This document shows positions 52,100-60,672 of a DNA stretch of 64,000 nt, one piece after another; the stretch's first letter is position 1, and each line of letters starts with the position of its first letter. The translations under genes and the position numbers were made by a program. The notes below the pieces were generated by a model, which worked only from the letters and a program-made list of their open reading frames with translations, made no database searches and was not told the origin of the DNA. The DNA lies in NCBI RefSeq assembly GCF_011694815.1, contig NZ_CP050177.1:124001-188000 (forward strand), given 5' to 3'. This stretch comes from Streptomyces liangshanensis (GTDB lineage Bacteria; Actinomycetota; Actinomycetes; Streptomycetales; Streptomycetaceae).

Positions 52100-53026
52100 T
52101 CAGCCCTTGACGGCGCCCTGCATGATGCCGCCGACTATCTGGCGGCCGAACACGAGGAACATCGCCAGCAGCGGCAGGGTGCCGAGCAGCGCGCCCGCCA
52201 TGATCACCGACTGGTCCCGTACGTATCCCGCGCTGAGCTGGGTGAGAGCGACGGGGACGGTCGGGTTGGTCATGTCGAGGGCGATGAAGGGCCAGAAGAA
52301 GTCGTTCCAGGCGTGCACGAACGTGATCATGAAGAGCACGGCCATCGGCGGCCTGGCGATGGGCAGGACGATGCTCCAGAAGATGCGCAGCGAGTGCGCG
52401 CCGTCCAGGCGGCCCGCCTCGATGAGTTCGTCCGGCAGCGCCTCCGTCAGGTACTGCCGCATGAAGAACACACCGACCGCGCTGACCAGGGTCGGGAAGA
52501 TCACGGAGGGCAGCGACTGCCCCCAGCCGAGGTCGGCCATCATCATGAACAGCGGTACGACTCCGAGCTGCGGCGGCACCAGCATGGTGCCGATGACCAG
52601 CAACAGCAGGATGTTACGGCCCTTGAAGCGCAGTTTCGCGAACGCGAAGCCCGCCAGTGTGGCGAAGAAGACCGTCGACAGGGCGATGACCCCGGCGACG
52701 ATGAGGCTGTTGAGCATCGCCTTGCCCAGCGCGGCGTCCTGCCAGGCCGTGGCGAGGTTCTTGAACAGGTTGGGTCCTGGCAGGAACGGCGGCGGGGTCT
52801 GCGAGACCCGGGTGTTGTCGGTGGAGGCGGCCACCATCGTCCAGTAGAGGGGGAAGAGGGAGACCAGCGCGGCGAATCCGAGCAGGACGTAGGCGACGGG
52901 CCCGGCGTGGTGCTGGCGTCCGGCGCCGGGGCGCAGGACCCGGCGGAACCCGCTCCGCCGGTCGGGCGCGGTGGGGGTGGTCCGGCCGTGCGCGTCCGCC
53001 AGGACCGGTGCGATGTCGGTGGTCAT
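52100..53026 (-). CDS. cebG: cellobiose ABC transporter permease CebG
   Basis: MalG-type permease of 308 aa with about six helices after a polar N-terminus (1-40). The EAA loop is EAGRLDGAHSLRIFWSIVLP. The ATG at 53026 is preceded by GGAGCA and lies 18 bases after cebF. The ceb identity comes from gene order with cebE, cebF, bglC and a divergent cebR plus the CebR box. The importer lacks its own ATPase; MsiK elsewhere is expected. Confidence 0.9.
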   Translation of the reverse strand: MTTDIAPVLADAHGRTTPTAPDRRSGFRRVLRPGAGRQHHAGPVAYVLLGFAALVSLFPLYWTMVAASTDNTRVSQTPPPFLPGPNLFKNLATAWQDAALGKAMLNSLIVAGVIALSTVFFATLAGFAFAKLRFKGRNILLLLVIGTMLVPPQLGVVPLFMMMADLGWGQSLPSVIFPTLVSAVGVFFMRQYLTEALPDELIEAGRLDGAHSLRIFWSIVLPIARPPMAVLFMITFVHAWNDFFWPFIALDMTNPTVPVALTQLSAGYVRDQSVIMAGALLGTLPLLAMFLVFGRQIVGGIMQGAVKG

Positions 53027-53044
53027 GGGGCTGTTGCTCCCTGG

Positions 53045-54028
53045 TCAGGAGGTACGGGACGGACGGGCGCGGCGGGGCGCCTTCGCGGGGCGCGGGGTGC
53101 GGGACAGCACCCGGGCGAGGACACGCTGGAGCACGAAGACGAGAATGAGGATGAGGAACATGGCCCAGGCGATGGCCGAGGCCCGGCCCATCTGGTAGTT
53201 CTTCCAGCCCTCTTCGTAGAGCAGCAGCCCGAGAGTCTGGTACTGGTTGTCGGCGCCGCCGCTGATGCCGTTGGGGCCCTGGCCGAAGATGAGCGGCTCG
53301 CCGAAGAGCTGGGTCGCGCCGATGGTGGAGAGCACGATGGTGAAGACGATCGTCGCGCTGATCCCGGGGACGGTGACGGTACGGAACTGCTGCCAGCGGG
53401 AGGCGCCGTCGATGGCGGCGGCCTCGTACAGGTCCCTGGGGATCGCCTGCATGGCCGCGAGGTAGAGCAGCGCGTTGTAGCCGGTCCAGCGCCAGATGAC
53501 GATGGTGGAGATGGCGAACTGGGCGGGCCACTTCTGGCTCTCCCAGTCGAGGTTGTCGACGCCGAAGAAGCCGAGCACCCAGTTGATCATGCCGAAGTCG
53601 CGCTCGAAGAGCATGGTGAAGACGAGGGCGGCGGCGGCCACGGAGGTCGCGTACGGGGTCAGGACGGCCACCCGGAAGAAGACCGAGCCGCGCAGGCGGT
53701 AGTTCAGCAGGTGGGCCAGGCCGAGGGCCATGAGGAGCTGCGGGACGGTGGAGAGGACGCCGATGGTGAAGGTGTTGCTCAGCGCGTTCCAGAAGCGGTC
53801 GTCCTCGAACAGCTCGGTGAAGTTGGCGAGACCTCGCCATTCCATGGTGTCCAGCGAGGAGAGCTCGACGCGGTGGAGCGAGATCCAGAAGGTGTAGAGC
53901 AGCGGGTAGAGGCCGAAGGCGCCGAAGATCAGGAAGAACGGGGCGATGAAGGCGTACGGAACCGCTCCGAGGTCCAGGCGGTGGAGGATGGTGCGCCGCG
54001 ACTGCCGGGGATCGATGGAGGTGGCCAC
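53045..54028 (-). CDS. cebF: cellobiose ABC transporter permease CebF
   Basis: MalF-type permease of 327 aa, about six helices, with the EAA loop EAAAIDGASRWQQFRTVTVP. The GTG at 54028 was chosen for its GGAAGGAAG site. It is 110 bases after cebE, so a weak internal terminator or processing site could give more binding protein than permease. The C-terminus is Arg/Pro-rich. Confidence 0.9.
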   Translation of the reverse strand: MATSIDPRQSRRTILHRLDLGAVPYAFIAPFFLIFGAFGLYPLLYTFWISLHRVELSSLDTMEWRGLANFTELFEDDRFWNALSNTFTIGVLSTVPQLLMALGLAHLLNYRLRGSVFFRVAVLTPYATSVAAAALVFTMLFERDFGMINWVLGFFGVDNLDWESQKWPAQFAISTIVIWRWTGYNALLYLAAMQAIPRDLYEAAAIDGASRWQQFRTVTVPGISATIVFTIVLSTIGATQLFGEPLIFGQGPNGISGGADNQYQTLGLLLYEEGWKNYQMGRASAIAWAMFLILILVFVLQRVLARVLSRTPRPAKAPRRARPSRTS

Positions 54029-54138
54029 GCGGGCTTCCTTCCGTGGGGTGGGGGCGAAGTGGGGTGGGGTGGACGGTGATCGGCGGCCGCCGGACGGACG
54101 GTTCGGCCCGTCCGGCGGCCGGTGCGCGGGGCGCCGGG

Positions 54139-55449
54139 TCAGCGGGTGAGCTTCTGGATCCGTTCGTCCGTCGTCTTCCACGCCGCGTCGGGGCTCTTGC
54201 CCTGCGCCTCGATCAGCTGGAGGCCCAGGGAGAAGGTGTCCTTGATCGTGCCGTCCTTGCGGCCGAGGACCTGCTTCGCCGGGATCTCCTTCGCGGCGGC
54301 GCCGAAGATCTGGCCGATCGGCGCGTCGCTGAAGTACGGGGAGGTGCCGTTGGCGACCGCGGGCATGTCGAGCGCCGTCTTCGAGGAGGGGAAGTTACCG
54401 AGCTTCTCGAAGATGTACGCCTGCTGCTCGGGCGCGGTCAGCCAGGCGACGAGCTTCTCCGCCTGCTTCTTGACCGGGCTGTCCTCCATCACGCCGAGGA
54501 ACGAGCCGCCCCAGTTGGCGCCCTTGGGGGCCTTGGCGACGTCCCACTTGCCCTTGTTCGCGGGGCCGGCCTTCTCGCTGATGTGGGCGAGCATCCAGGC
54601 CGGGCAGACGGCGGTGGCGAAGGTGCCGTTGGCCAGGCCGGGGTCCCAACCGGGCTGGAACTGGCGGAGCTTGGCGGTGAGCCCGGACGTGGCCGCGTCG
54701 GAGGCGAGCTTCCAGGCGTCCTTCACCACCGGGTTGTCCTGGTAGATCAGCTTGCCGTCCTCGTCGTAGAACTGCTTGTCCTCGCCGTAGATCATCGCGT
54801 TGAACAGTCCGGTGGAGGTGTCCATGTACGCGACCTTGGGGTTCTTCGTCCCCTGCTTGAAGGTGCGGCCGACGTCGACGTACTTCGCCCAGTCGCCCTC
54901 CCAGAGCTTCGCCACCTCCGCCCGGTCGGTGGGCAGTCCGGCCTGCTCGAACAGGTCCTTGCGGTAACAGACCGCCATGGGGCCGATGTCCGTGCCGAGG
55001 CCGATCACCTTGCCGTCGCCGGTGGTGACCTGGGACGACTTCCAGGGCAGGAAGTGGTCCGTGCCCGGGGTCTTCCCTAGGTCGGCGAACTTGTCGGCCT
55101 GGGTGTCGACCAGCTCCTTCGCCCGGCCGATCTCTATGCCCTGGATGTCCTTGAGCCCGCTGCCGGCGGCGAGGTGCGTCTGGAGCGCGGTGTAGTAGGT
55201 CTGCTCGTCCCCGGCCACGTCGGTCTCGATCGTGACGTCGGGGTTCTCCTTCATGTAGCGGTCGAGGAGATCGGTCTCCTTGTAGCCCATGACTCCGAAG
55301 AGGCCGAGGCTGATGACGGTCTTTCCGTCCTTGGTGCGCGCCTTGCCCCCGTCGTCGCCGCTTCCGCAGCCGGCGACGAGGACCAGGGACACCGCGAGGG
55401 CGGTGGCGGAAACGAAGGTGGATCCGAAGCGCTTGCGGGCAGTGCCCAT
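54139..55449 (-). CDS. cebE: cellobiose-binding lipoprotein CebE
   Basis: Binding protein of 436 aa. Signal peptide with lipobox LVAGC (about 24-28), then a Gly/Asp-rich linker and the SBP fold (YMKENPDVTIETDVAGDEQTYYTALQTHLAAG). It captures cellobiose or cellotriose at the cell surface for CebFG. AGGAGG precedes the ATG at 55449. A perfect CebR box lies 86 bases upstream. It is divergent from cebR. Confidence 0.92.
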   Translation of the reverse strand: MGTARKRFGSTFVSATALAVSLVLVAGCGSGDDGGKARTKDGKTVISLGLFGVMGYKETDLLDRYMKENPDVTIETDVAGDEQTYYTALQTHLAAGSGLKDIQGIEIGRAKELVDTQADKFADLGKTPGTDHFLPWKSSQVTTGDGKVIGLGTDIGPMAVCYRKDLFEQAGLPTDRAEVAKLWEGDWAKYVDVGRTFKQGTKNPKVAYMDTSTGLFNAMIYGEDKQFYDEDGKLIYQDNPVVKDAWKLASDAATSGLTAKLRQFQPGWDPGLANGTFATAVCPAWMLAHISEKAGPANKGKWDVAKAPKGANWGGSFLGVMEDSPVKKQAEKLVAWLTAPEQQAYIFEKLGNFPSSKTALDMPAVANGTSPYFSDAPIGQIFGAAAKEIPAKQVLGRKDGTIKDTFSLGLQLIEAQGKSPDAAWKTTDERIQKLTR

Positions 55450-55534
55450 GTGCTTCCTCCTAGCAGCGGCGCCCAGGCGCGCGCCTGCTGCGGCTCACGG
55501 TCGACTGGATCGGAGAGCTGTTCCCGGGATAAAC

Positions 55535-55548
55535 TGGGAGCGCTCCCA
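55535..55548. promoter_or_regulatory. CebR operator
   Basis: TGGGAGCGCTCCCA, a perfect 14-base palindrome identical to the known Streptomyces CebR/CelR box. It lies in the cebE promoter region between cebE and the divergent cebR and should repress cebEFG-bglC until cellobiose is present. Confidence 0.93.
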
Positions 55549-55719
55549 AACGGTTGTGGAAGACTCTCGGGAGACGCCGGGCCGTGTCAAGGGCCGAAGT
55601 CGGTTCCGTTGCGCGAATGTGTCCGGACACCGCCTCCGCGCGGCCGTCGTCCGCACCACCGAGCACAATCACCACGTGAGCGCTTCGGCGCACCACCGGA
55701 GCGAGAGTCAGGAGACGTG

Positions 55720-56748
55720 ATGAGCAGCCGCGACCCGCGAGGTCAGAGGCCGACCCTTGAAGCCGTGGCGGCACTGGCGGGCGTCGGCAGGGGGACGGTC
55801 TCCCGGGTCGTGAACGGCGCCCCCGGCGTGAGCGCCAAGGCCCGCGCGGCCGTGGAGGCGGCGATCGCGGAGCTGCACTACGTACCGAATCCGGCCGCGA
55901 GGAGCCTGGTCACCAGCCGGACCGACAGCATCGCGCTGGTGATACCGGAGTCGGAGAGCCGGCTGGCGGCGGAGCCGTACTTCAACGCGGTCATCCGGGG
56001 GGTCAGTACCGAACTGGCCGACACCGACATGCAGTTGCTGCTGATCCTGGTACGGAACCCGCGCGAGCTGGACCGGCTGACGCGGTTCGTGGAGGCGCGG
56101 CGGGTGGACGGCGTCCTGCTGGTCGCGGTGCACCAGGACGACCCGCTGGTCGCGTTCCTGGAGAAGACGCAGATGCCGACGGTGCTGGCCGGACGGCGCT
56201 CCCCCGACGAGTCGCTCAGCCATGTGCACTCCGACAACGTGGGCGGGGCGGCGCAGGCCGTACGGCATCTGCTCGGCCAGGGGCGTACCACCGTCGCCAC
56301 GATCGCCGGACCGCTCGACATGGACGTGGGCCGCGGCCGTCTCCAGGGGTGGCGGGACGCCCACGCCGGGCACGGCACTCCCCCGGACGAGTCGCTGGCG
56401 GTCTCCGCCGACTTCACCGAGGAGGGCGGGCGGGCCGCGATGGGCGAGCTGCTGGACCGTCACCCCGGGCTCGACGCCGTCTTCGTCGCGTCCGACGTGA
56501 TGGCGGCCGGCGCGCTGACCGAGCTGCGCGAGCGGGGGCGGCGGGTGCCCGAGGACGTGGCGGTCATCGGCTTCGACGACTCGATCGTGGCCCGGCACAC
56601 CGTCCCGCCGCTGACGAGCGTCAACCAGGCCAGCGAGGACATCGGACGGGCCATCACGCGGCTGCTGCTGGAGGAGATCAACGATCCGGCCGCGCCCCGG
56701 CAGTACCTCACGCTCCCCACGACGCTCACGCATCGCAGGACCACCTGA
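55720..56748 (+). CDS. cebR: LacI-family cellobiose repressor CebR
   Basis: Repressor of 342 aa. The N-terminal helix-turn-helix is about 10-32 (TLEAVAALAGVGRGTVSRVVNG), followed by the hinge and a sugar-binding domain typical of LacI (VFVASDVMAAGAL, VAVIGFDDSIVARHTVPPLTSV). The ATG at 55720 has AGGAG at 10 bases; the frame is open further upstream but that part is non-coding. It is divergent from cebE, with its operator between. Confidence 0.93.
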   Translation: MSSRDPRGQRPTLEAVAALAGVGRGTVSRVVNGAPGVSAKARAAVEAAIAELHYVPNPAARSLVTSRTDSIALVIPESESRLAAEPYFNAVIRGVSTELADTDMQLLLILVRNPRELDRLTRFVEARRVDGVLLVAVHQDDPLVAFLEKTQMPTVLAGRRSPDESLSHVHSDNVGGAAQAVRHLLGQGRTTVATIAGPLDMDVGRGRLQGWRDAHAGHGTPPDESLAVSADFTEEGGRAAMGELLDRHPGLDAVFVASDVMAAGALTELRERGRRVPEDVAVIGFDDSIVARHTVPPLTSVNQASEDIGRAITRLLLEEINDPAAPRQYLTLPTTLTHRRTT

Positions 56749-56933
56749 CGCCCCGTCCCGAGTCGGTAACAGGCGTCCGCGCCCGCGCAACCCCGGCCCC
56801 TTCCCGGCGCTCTTCCCAGGTGACGCCTGACCGGCGTCGACCTGGCCGGCGCCGTCGGCCGGGTCCGGCACGCGGGGAGCGGCGGGCGGCGGGCATCCGG
56901 CCGTCCGGCGCACGGAGAAAACGGGGGAACGAC

Positions 56934-57362
56934 ATGAGGTTCGGCATCAGCAGACGCGCGGCGGCCGTCGGGGCACTGGCGGCCGCGCTGGTCGGCGGTA
57001 CGGCCCTGACGGCTCCGCCGGCGGGCGCGGCGGTGACGCAGGCGAAGTACAACGGGGTCTGCGGGCCCGCGTACCGGGTCGTGGACTCGGCGCCGGTGGG
57101 GACCCTGGGCACGGTGTTCCTGACCGTGGACCCGGCGCGGGGGACGCACTGCGTGGTCACGGTCCGCAGCAAGCCGGGGGCCAGGATGTACATGGCCGCG
57201 TACGTCAACACGAGCATGGACCCCGACCCGATCGACGACACCGGCGAGTTCACGACGTACGCCGGGCCCGTGTACGCCGGCTCGACGACGGACTGCGTCG
57301 GGTGGTGGGGGTGGATCGGGGCCACGCACGGGGAGGGGCCGGTCACCACGGGCTGCGAGTAG
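56934..57362 (+). CDS. secreted spore-associated protein A (SapA)-like
   Basis: Exported protein of 142 aa. A Tat-like or Sec signal (MRFGISRRAAAVGALAAALV) ends near AGAA at about 32. The mature part follows the SapA pattern: YNGVCGPAYRVVDSAPVGTLGTVFLTVD, then TYAGPVYAGSTTDCVGWWGWI and a final Cys. Four Cys may form disulfides. Similar proteins occur on Streptomyces spores. Downstream is a strong terminator. Not linked to ceb genes functionally as far as seen. Confidence 0.82.
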   Translation: MRFGISRRAAAVGALAAALVGGTALTAPPAGAAVTQAKYNGVCGPAYRVVDSAPVGTLGTVFLTVDPARGTHCVVTVRSKPGARMYMAAYVNTSMDPDPIDDTGEFTTYAGPVYAGSTTDCVGWWGWIGATHGEGPVTTGCE

Positions 57363-57375
57363 GCGGCGGGGCGCG

Positions 57376-57414
57376 GGGGTGCCGTACCTGGGTGGGGTTG
57401 GGGTACGGCACCCC
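57376..57414. terminator. terminator between SapA-like and SDR genes
   Basis: A perfect 13-base stem (57376-57388 with 57402-57414) around a 13-base loop, 13 bases after the SapA-like stop. The following leftward SDR ends at 57507, so it may serve both. Confidence 0.75.
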
Positions 57415-57506
57415 GGGACCGCCGTGTCCTGGCGAGCTGTCAGCCGGTCGGGGACGGCGTTATGGCACCGCGTCCTGACGGGCTGCCACTCGGCCCGGGG
57501 CGTGGT

Positions 57507-58472
57507 TCAGGCCGTTGTCACGAACGCGTCGACTCCGGTCAGTTCGGCCGAGAGCGCCCACAGGCGCGCCGCCTGCTCGGGGTCGGTCGCGTAGGCCCGT
57601 ACCCCGCCCGTGAACTCACCGTCACCCGCCGGCTCGGCGATGTCGCAGTCCTCGCAGTACACCCCGCCCCGGTCCGCCAGCAGGGGGGAGGTCGCCGCCC
57701 ACACCTGCGTCGAGGCGCCCTGCTCGGGTGTCTTGAACGACGGGTTGATCAGGTTGCCGTCGGTGTCGATCCAGCCCGCGGCGACCATCTCCTCCTGGGC
57801 CAGGTGGCGTTGCAGCGGGGTGAGGATCCCGCCGGGGTGCAGGGAGAAGGCCCGTACGCCGGACTCCTCGCCCAGCTTGTCGAGGTGCACGGCGAACAGC
57901 GCGTTGGCCGTCTTCGCCTGCCCGTACGCCTGCCACTTGTCGTACCCCCGCAGGAAATGCGGGTCGTCCCAGCGGACCGGCGAGTTGCGGTGGCCGGCCG
58001 AGGAGACGGAGATCACCCGGGCCCGGCCGCGTACGAGCGCCGGCCAGAGCCGGTTGACCAGGGCGAAGTGGCCGAGGTGGTTGGTCGCGAACTGCATCTC
58101 CCAGCCGGGACCGACGCGGGTCTCCGGACTCGCCATGACGGCCGCGTTGTTGATGATCAGGTCGACGGCCCGGTCCGAGGCGAGGAAGCGCTCCGCGAAG
58201 GCGCGGACGCTGCCGAGGTCGGCGAGGTCCAGCTCGTCGACCTCGGTGCCGTCGATGCCGTGCAGCGCCTCGCGCGCCGCCGCCGGCCGCCTGGCGGGGA
58301 CGACGACGTGGGCGCCGGCGCCGGCCAGGGCGCGGGTGGTCTCCAGGCCGAGGCCGGAGTAGCCGCCGGTCACGATCGCGAGCTTCCCGGTGAGGTCGAT
58401 CCCCCGCAGGACCTCCTGTGCGGTGCTCCGGGCTCCGAACCCGGACCCGATCTTGTGCTGAGGCGTAGTCAT
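57507..58472 (-). CDS. SDR oxidoreductase, retinol dehydrogenase-like
   Basis: SDR of 321 aa. The cofactor motif is TGGYSGLG (about 36-43), NNAAVM and SVSSAGH follow, with the active YGQAK. The length and N-terminal extension suit the atypical SDRs near human retinol dehydrogenases. The C-terminal region has CEDCDIAEPA. The ATG at 58472 directly follows a MerR-type promoter with no leader, so translation probably begins at the transcript 5' end. Substrate unknown; such enzymes under MerR control often clear reactive carbonyls. Confidence 0.88.
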   Translation of the reverse strand: MTTPQHKIGSGFGARSTAQEVLRGIDLTGKLAIVTGGYSGLGLETTRALAGAGAHVVVPARRPAAAREALHGIDGTEVDELDLADLGSVRAFAERFLASDRAVDLIINNAAVMASPETRVGPGWEMQFATNHLGHFALVNRLWPALVRGRARVISVSSAGHRNSPVRWDDPHFLRGYDKWQAYGQAKTANALFAVHLDKLGEESGVRAFSLHPGGILTPLQRHLAQEEMVAAGWIDTDGNLINPSFKTPEQGASTQVWAATSPLLADRGGVYCEDCDIAEPAGDGEFTGGVRAYATDPEQAARLWALSAELTGVDAFVTTA

Positions 58473-58478
58473 GCGCCG

Positions 58479-58509
58479 AGGCTACGAATTGGAGCGCACT
58501 CGAAGTCAA
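58479..58509 (-). promoter_or_regulatory. MerR-type promoter with 19-base spacer, leaderless SDR mRNA
   Basis: TTGACT (58504-58509), a 19-base spacer and TAGCCT (58479-58484) on the minus strand; the ATG begins 6 bases later. The spacer holds TTCGAGTGCGCTCCAA, a near-palindrome of the kind MerR-family regulators use to activate elongated promoters. No merR gene is adjacent. Confidence 0.72.
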
Positions 58510-58738
58510 GGGGATCCCCGCCGCCGTCCCGCCGCCGCCCCCGCTCGATCCGGACCGTGCGCCGGAGGGCGCGGAGGGCGCCGCGCGCCCCTGTCACCGG
58601 TCCTGCTGAGCGAGATTCGAATGGACCAGCGGACCGGGAGGCGCGAACCGCCCACGATCGGGTCAGTGATGTCCGGTCGGGGCGGGCCAACTGCTAGGCA
58701 GGGACGTTGTTGTCCGTTCCGGAGCTCTGGAGTCACCC

Positions 58739-59896
58739 ATGTCCATCGACGCCGTCCTCGCCCAGGACCAGGAATCGCCCCGTGCTCGCCCGCTGATCCC
58801 GGGGCAGGCGGTGGACGGTCGCGGGGCCGGGACGACCGGCCGGGTCGAGGAGCGGGACCTCACGTTCGACGGCTTCCGCTACACGTGCCGCGTCGTCCAT
58901 CACGACGACCCGGTGACGGAGCCGGTGCTGGTGCTGGGCGGCTCGTCCCAGGACCGCAACTCCTGGGTGCGGCACGAGAAATGGCTCGGTCCGCTGGGGC
59001 AGGTGATCACGGTGGACCTGCCGGGGTACGGGACCGCGGACTTCCTTCCCGCGATGTACGGGGTCGACTTCCTCGCCGCGACCGTCCGGCACCTGCTCGG
59101 CGAACTGGGGGTGCCGCGCGTCAACCTGGTGGCCGCCTGTTACGGCGGGGCGGTGGGGTTGCGGTTCACGCAGCACTACCCGGACCTCGTGGCGCGGCTG
59201 CTGCTGGTCGGCATGACCACCCGTATCCCGGCGGACTACGCGGCGGCGATGGAGCGTTGGGCCGTGATGATCGAGCGGGGCGAGACCGAGACGATCGCGC
59301 GTGAGCTGGCCGACCGCTTCATGTCCCCGCCCGGCACGGGTCACGTCCGCAAGCACGCGGCCGTGTCCCGTCTGGTGTACCAGCAGATCGCCGGCCAGGA
59401 CCCGGAACAGTTGGGCAAGTCGGCGGAGCACAACACCCGGTTGATGCGGCACGAGTGGTACCGCCCGGAGCCGGTGCCGGCCCTGCCGAGCCTGGTGGTG
59501 ACCGGGGAGCACGACACGCTCTGCACGCCCGCCATGGGGCGCGAGGTGGCGGCGCAGCTCCCGGAGGCGCGGTTCCTGACGATCGACGAGACCGACCACC
59601 TGGCGCCGGTGGAGCGGATCGCGGACTTCGCGGACCTGATGGCGCGCTTCTGCACGGACCGCCCGCTGGAGGGGCTGCCGTACGCGAGTGAGCCGGAGAC
59701 GCTGGGGACGCGGGTGGCGGGGGCGGGTGGCGTCGTGGCGGTGGGGCCGGTGGAGTCCGTGGTTCCTGGGCTGGGTGGCGCTGTGGTGGCCGGGGCGGGT
59801 GTGGCTGCGGCTGCGGGGGCGGTGGGCCCTACGACGGCGGGGTTGGGGGCGTGTGCGCTTCCGGGGGTGGGCGTCGTGGGGGTCGACGTACCGTGA
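58739..59896 (+). CDS. alpha/beta hydrolase with Cys nucleophile and atypical tail
   Basis: Hydrolase of 385 aa. The core (about 40-310) has an alpha/beta fold. The nucleophile elbow reads VAACYGGA, giving Cys134 where Ser is usual; Asp259 (GEHDT) and His287 (ETDHLAP) complete the triad. Cys nucleophiles occur in dienelactone hydrolases. Residues about 320-385 form a Gly/Val/Ala-rich tail with poorer third-position GC, which looks like recruited non-coding sequence. The ATG at 58739 is preceded by GGAG. No operon partner. Confidence 0.82.
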   Translation: MSIDAVLAQDQESPRARPLIPGQAVDGRGAGTTGRVEERDLTFDGFRYTCRVVHHDDPVTEPVLVLGGSSQDRNSWVRHEKWLGPLGQVITVDLPGYGTADFLPAMYGVDFLAATVRHLLGELGVPRVNLVAACYGGAVGLRFTQHYPDLVARLLLVGMTTRIPADYAAAMERWAVMIERGETETIARELADRFMSPPGTGHVRKHAAVSRLVYQQIAGQDPEQLGKSAEHNTRLMRHEWYRPEPVPALPSLVVTGEHDTLCTPAMGREVAAQLPEARFLTIDETDHLAPVERIADFADLMARFCTDRPLEGLPYASEPETLGTRVAGAGGVVAVGPVESVVPGLGGAVVAGAGVAAAAGAVGPTTAGLGACALPGVGVVGVDVP

Positions 59897-60009
59897 GCCG
59901 GTGCGCGGGTCCGTTCCGGCCGCTCCCGGGCGGGCCTGGTCTTCGGGGCAGGCCCCGGGGCGTGGGGTTCCCGGCCCGGGAGCGGCGGTCCTCGTGCGGG
60001 GCGCGGGGG

Positions 60010-60672
60010 TCAGCCGCCGAGCGGGCGCAGCGCCGCCAGTTGTTCGGTGCGGCGCTTCGTCACCTCGGCGGCGAGTTTCTTCGCCTCCGGGGCGCCGCCC
60101 GCGCTCTGTTCGCCCCGCGAGACGAGCACGCTCTGCTCCAGGTGCTCTCGGAGGTAGGTCAGGGAGAGGTCGTCGAACGCCGCGCCGCGCTTCGCGGTGA
60201 TCGCGCGCAGTTCGTCGTCGGTCACCATCCCCTTCATGTCGTGGCCCTCGTGCGGATTGGCCCCGTCCGCCCCGGTCTTCCGCAGGATCGCGCGGAGACC
60301 GGTGAGTTCCGCCCGGTGCGTGACCGTCGTACGCCGGGCGAGGTCGGCCAGTCCCGCGTCGCTCGCGCGGTCGGCGATCAGGTCGAGCAGGAGCAGCGTC
60401 CGCTCGTCCATGGCCGCCATCAACTGGGCCCAGCCCCGGTCGGTGTCGTTGAACCCGACCGCCGCGACCGCCGACGCGGACGGCGCGGGAGCGGCCTGTG
60501 CGCCCCGTTCCGCCACCGCGGCCGTGCGCCGGGGGGTCGTGTCGGACGGTGCCGGCGAGGCACCGCAGCCGAGCGGCCCGAGGACCGCCAGGGCCAGCAG
60601 GACCGCGGGCAGTACGGAACCGCGACGGGGCGGCGGTCCGCCGGGATGCGGCCGGCCGCCGCCCCGCGGCAT
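60010..60672 (-). CDS. DUF305-type lipoprotein
   Basis: Exported protein of 220 aa. A Pro/Gly/Arg-rich n-region and hydrophobic segment end in LGPLGCGAS, a probable lipobox. The DUF305 helical domain (about 70-215) carries HEGHDMKGMVTDDEL, rich in His and Met, which hints at metal binding. The ATG at 60672 overlaps the DUF1996 stop by one base (TGATG), so it is translated by coupling. A GTG at 60699 is an upstream alternative. Confidence 0.82.
   Translation of the reverse strand: MPRGGGRPHPGGPPPRRGSVLPAVLLALAVLGPLGCGASPAPSDTTPRRTAAVAERGAQAAPAPSASAVAAVGFNDTDRGWAQLMAAMDERTLLLLDLIADRASDAGLADLARRTTVTHRAELTGLRAILRKTGADGANPHEGHDMKGMVTDDELRAITAKRGAAFDDLSLTYLREHLEQSVLVSRGEQSAGGAPEAKKLAAEVTKRRTEQLAALRPLGG

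Noticed and set aside
51869..54079. Open frame of 736 codons antisense to cebG and cebF
   Set aside because: Glu/Gly/Asp-rich low-complexity translation typical of antisense frames in high-GC DNA.
55474..55487. Palindrome CAGGCGCGCGCCTG in the cebE leader
   Set aside because: Alternating GC palindromes of this kind are common by chance in this composition, and the CebR box explains control here.
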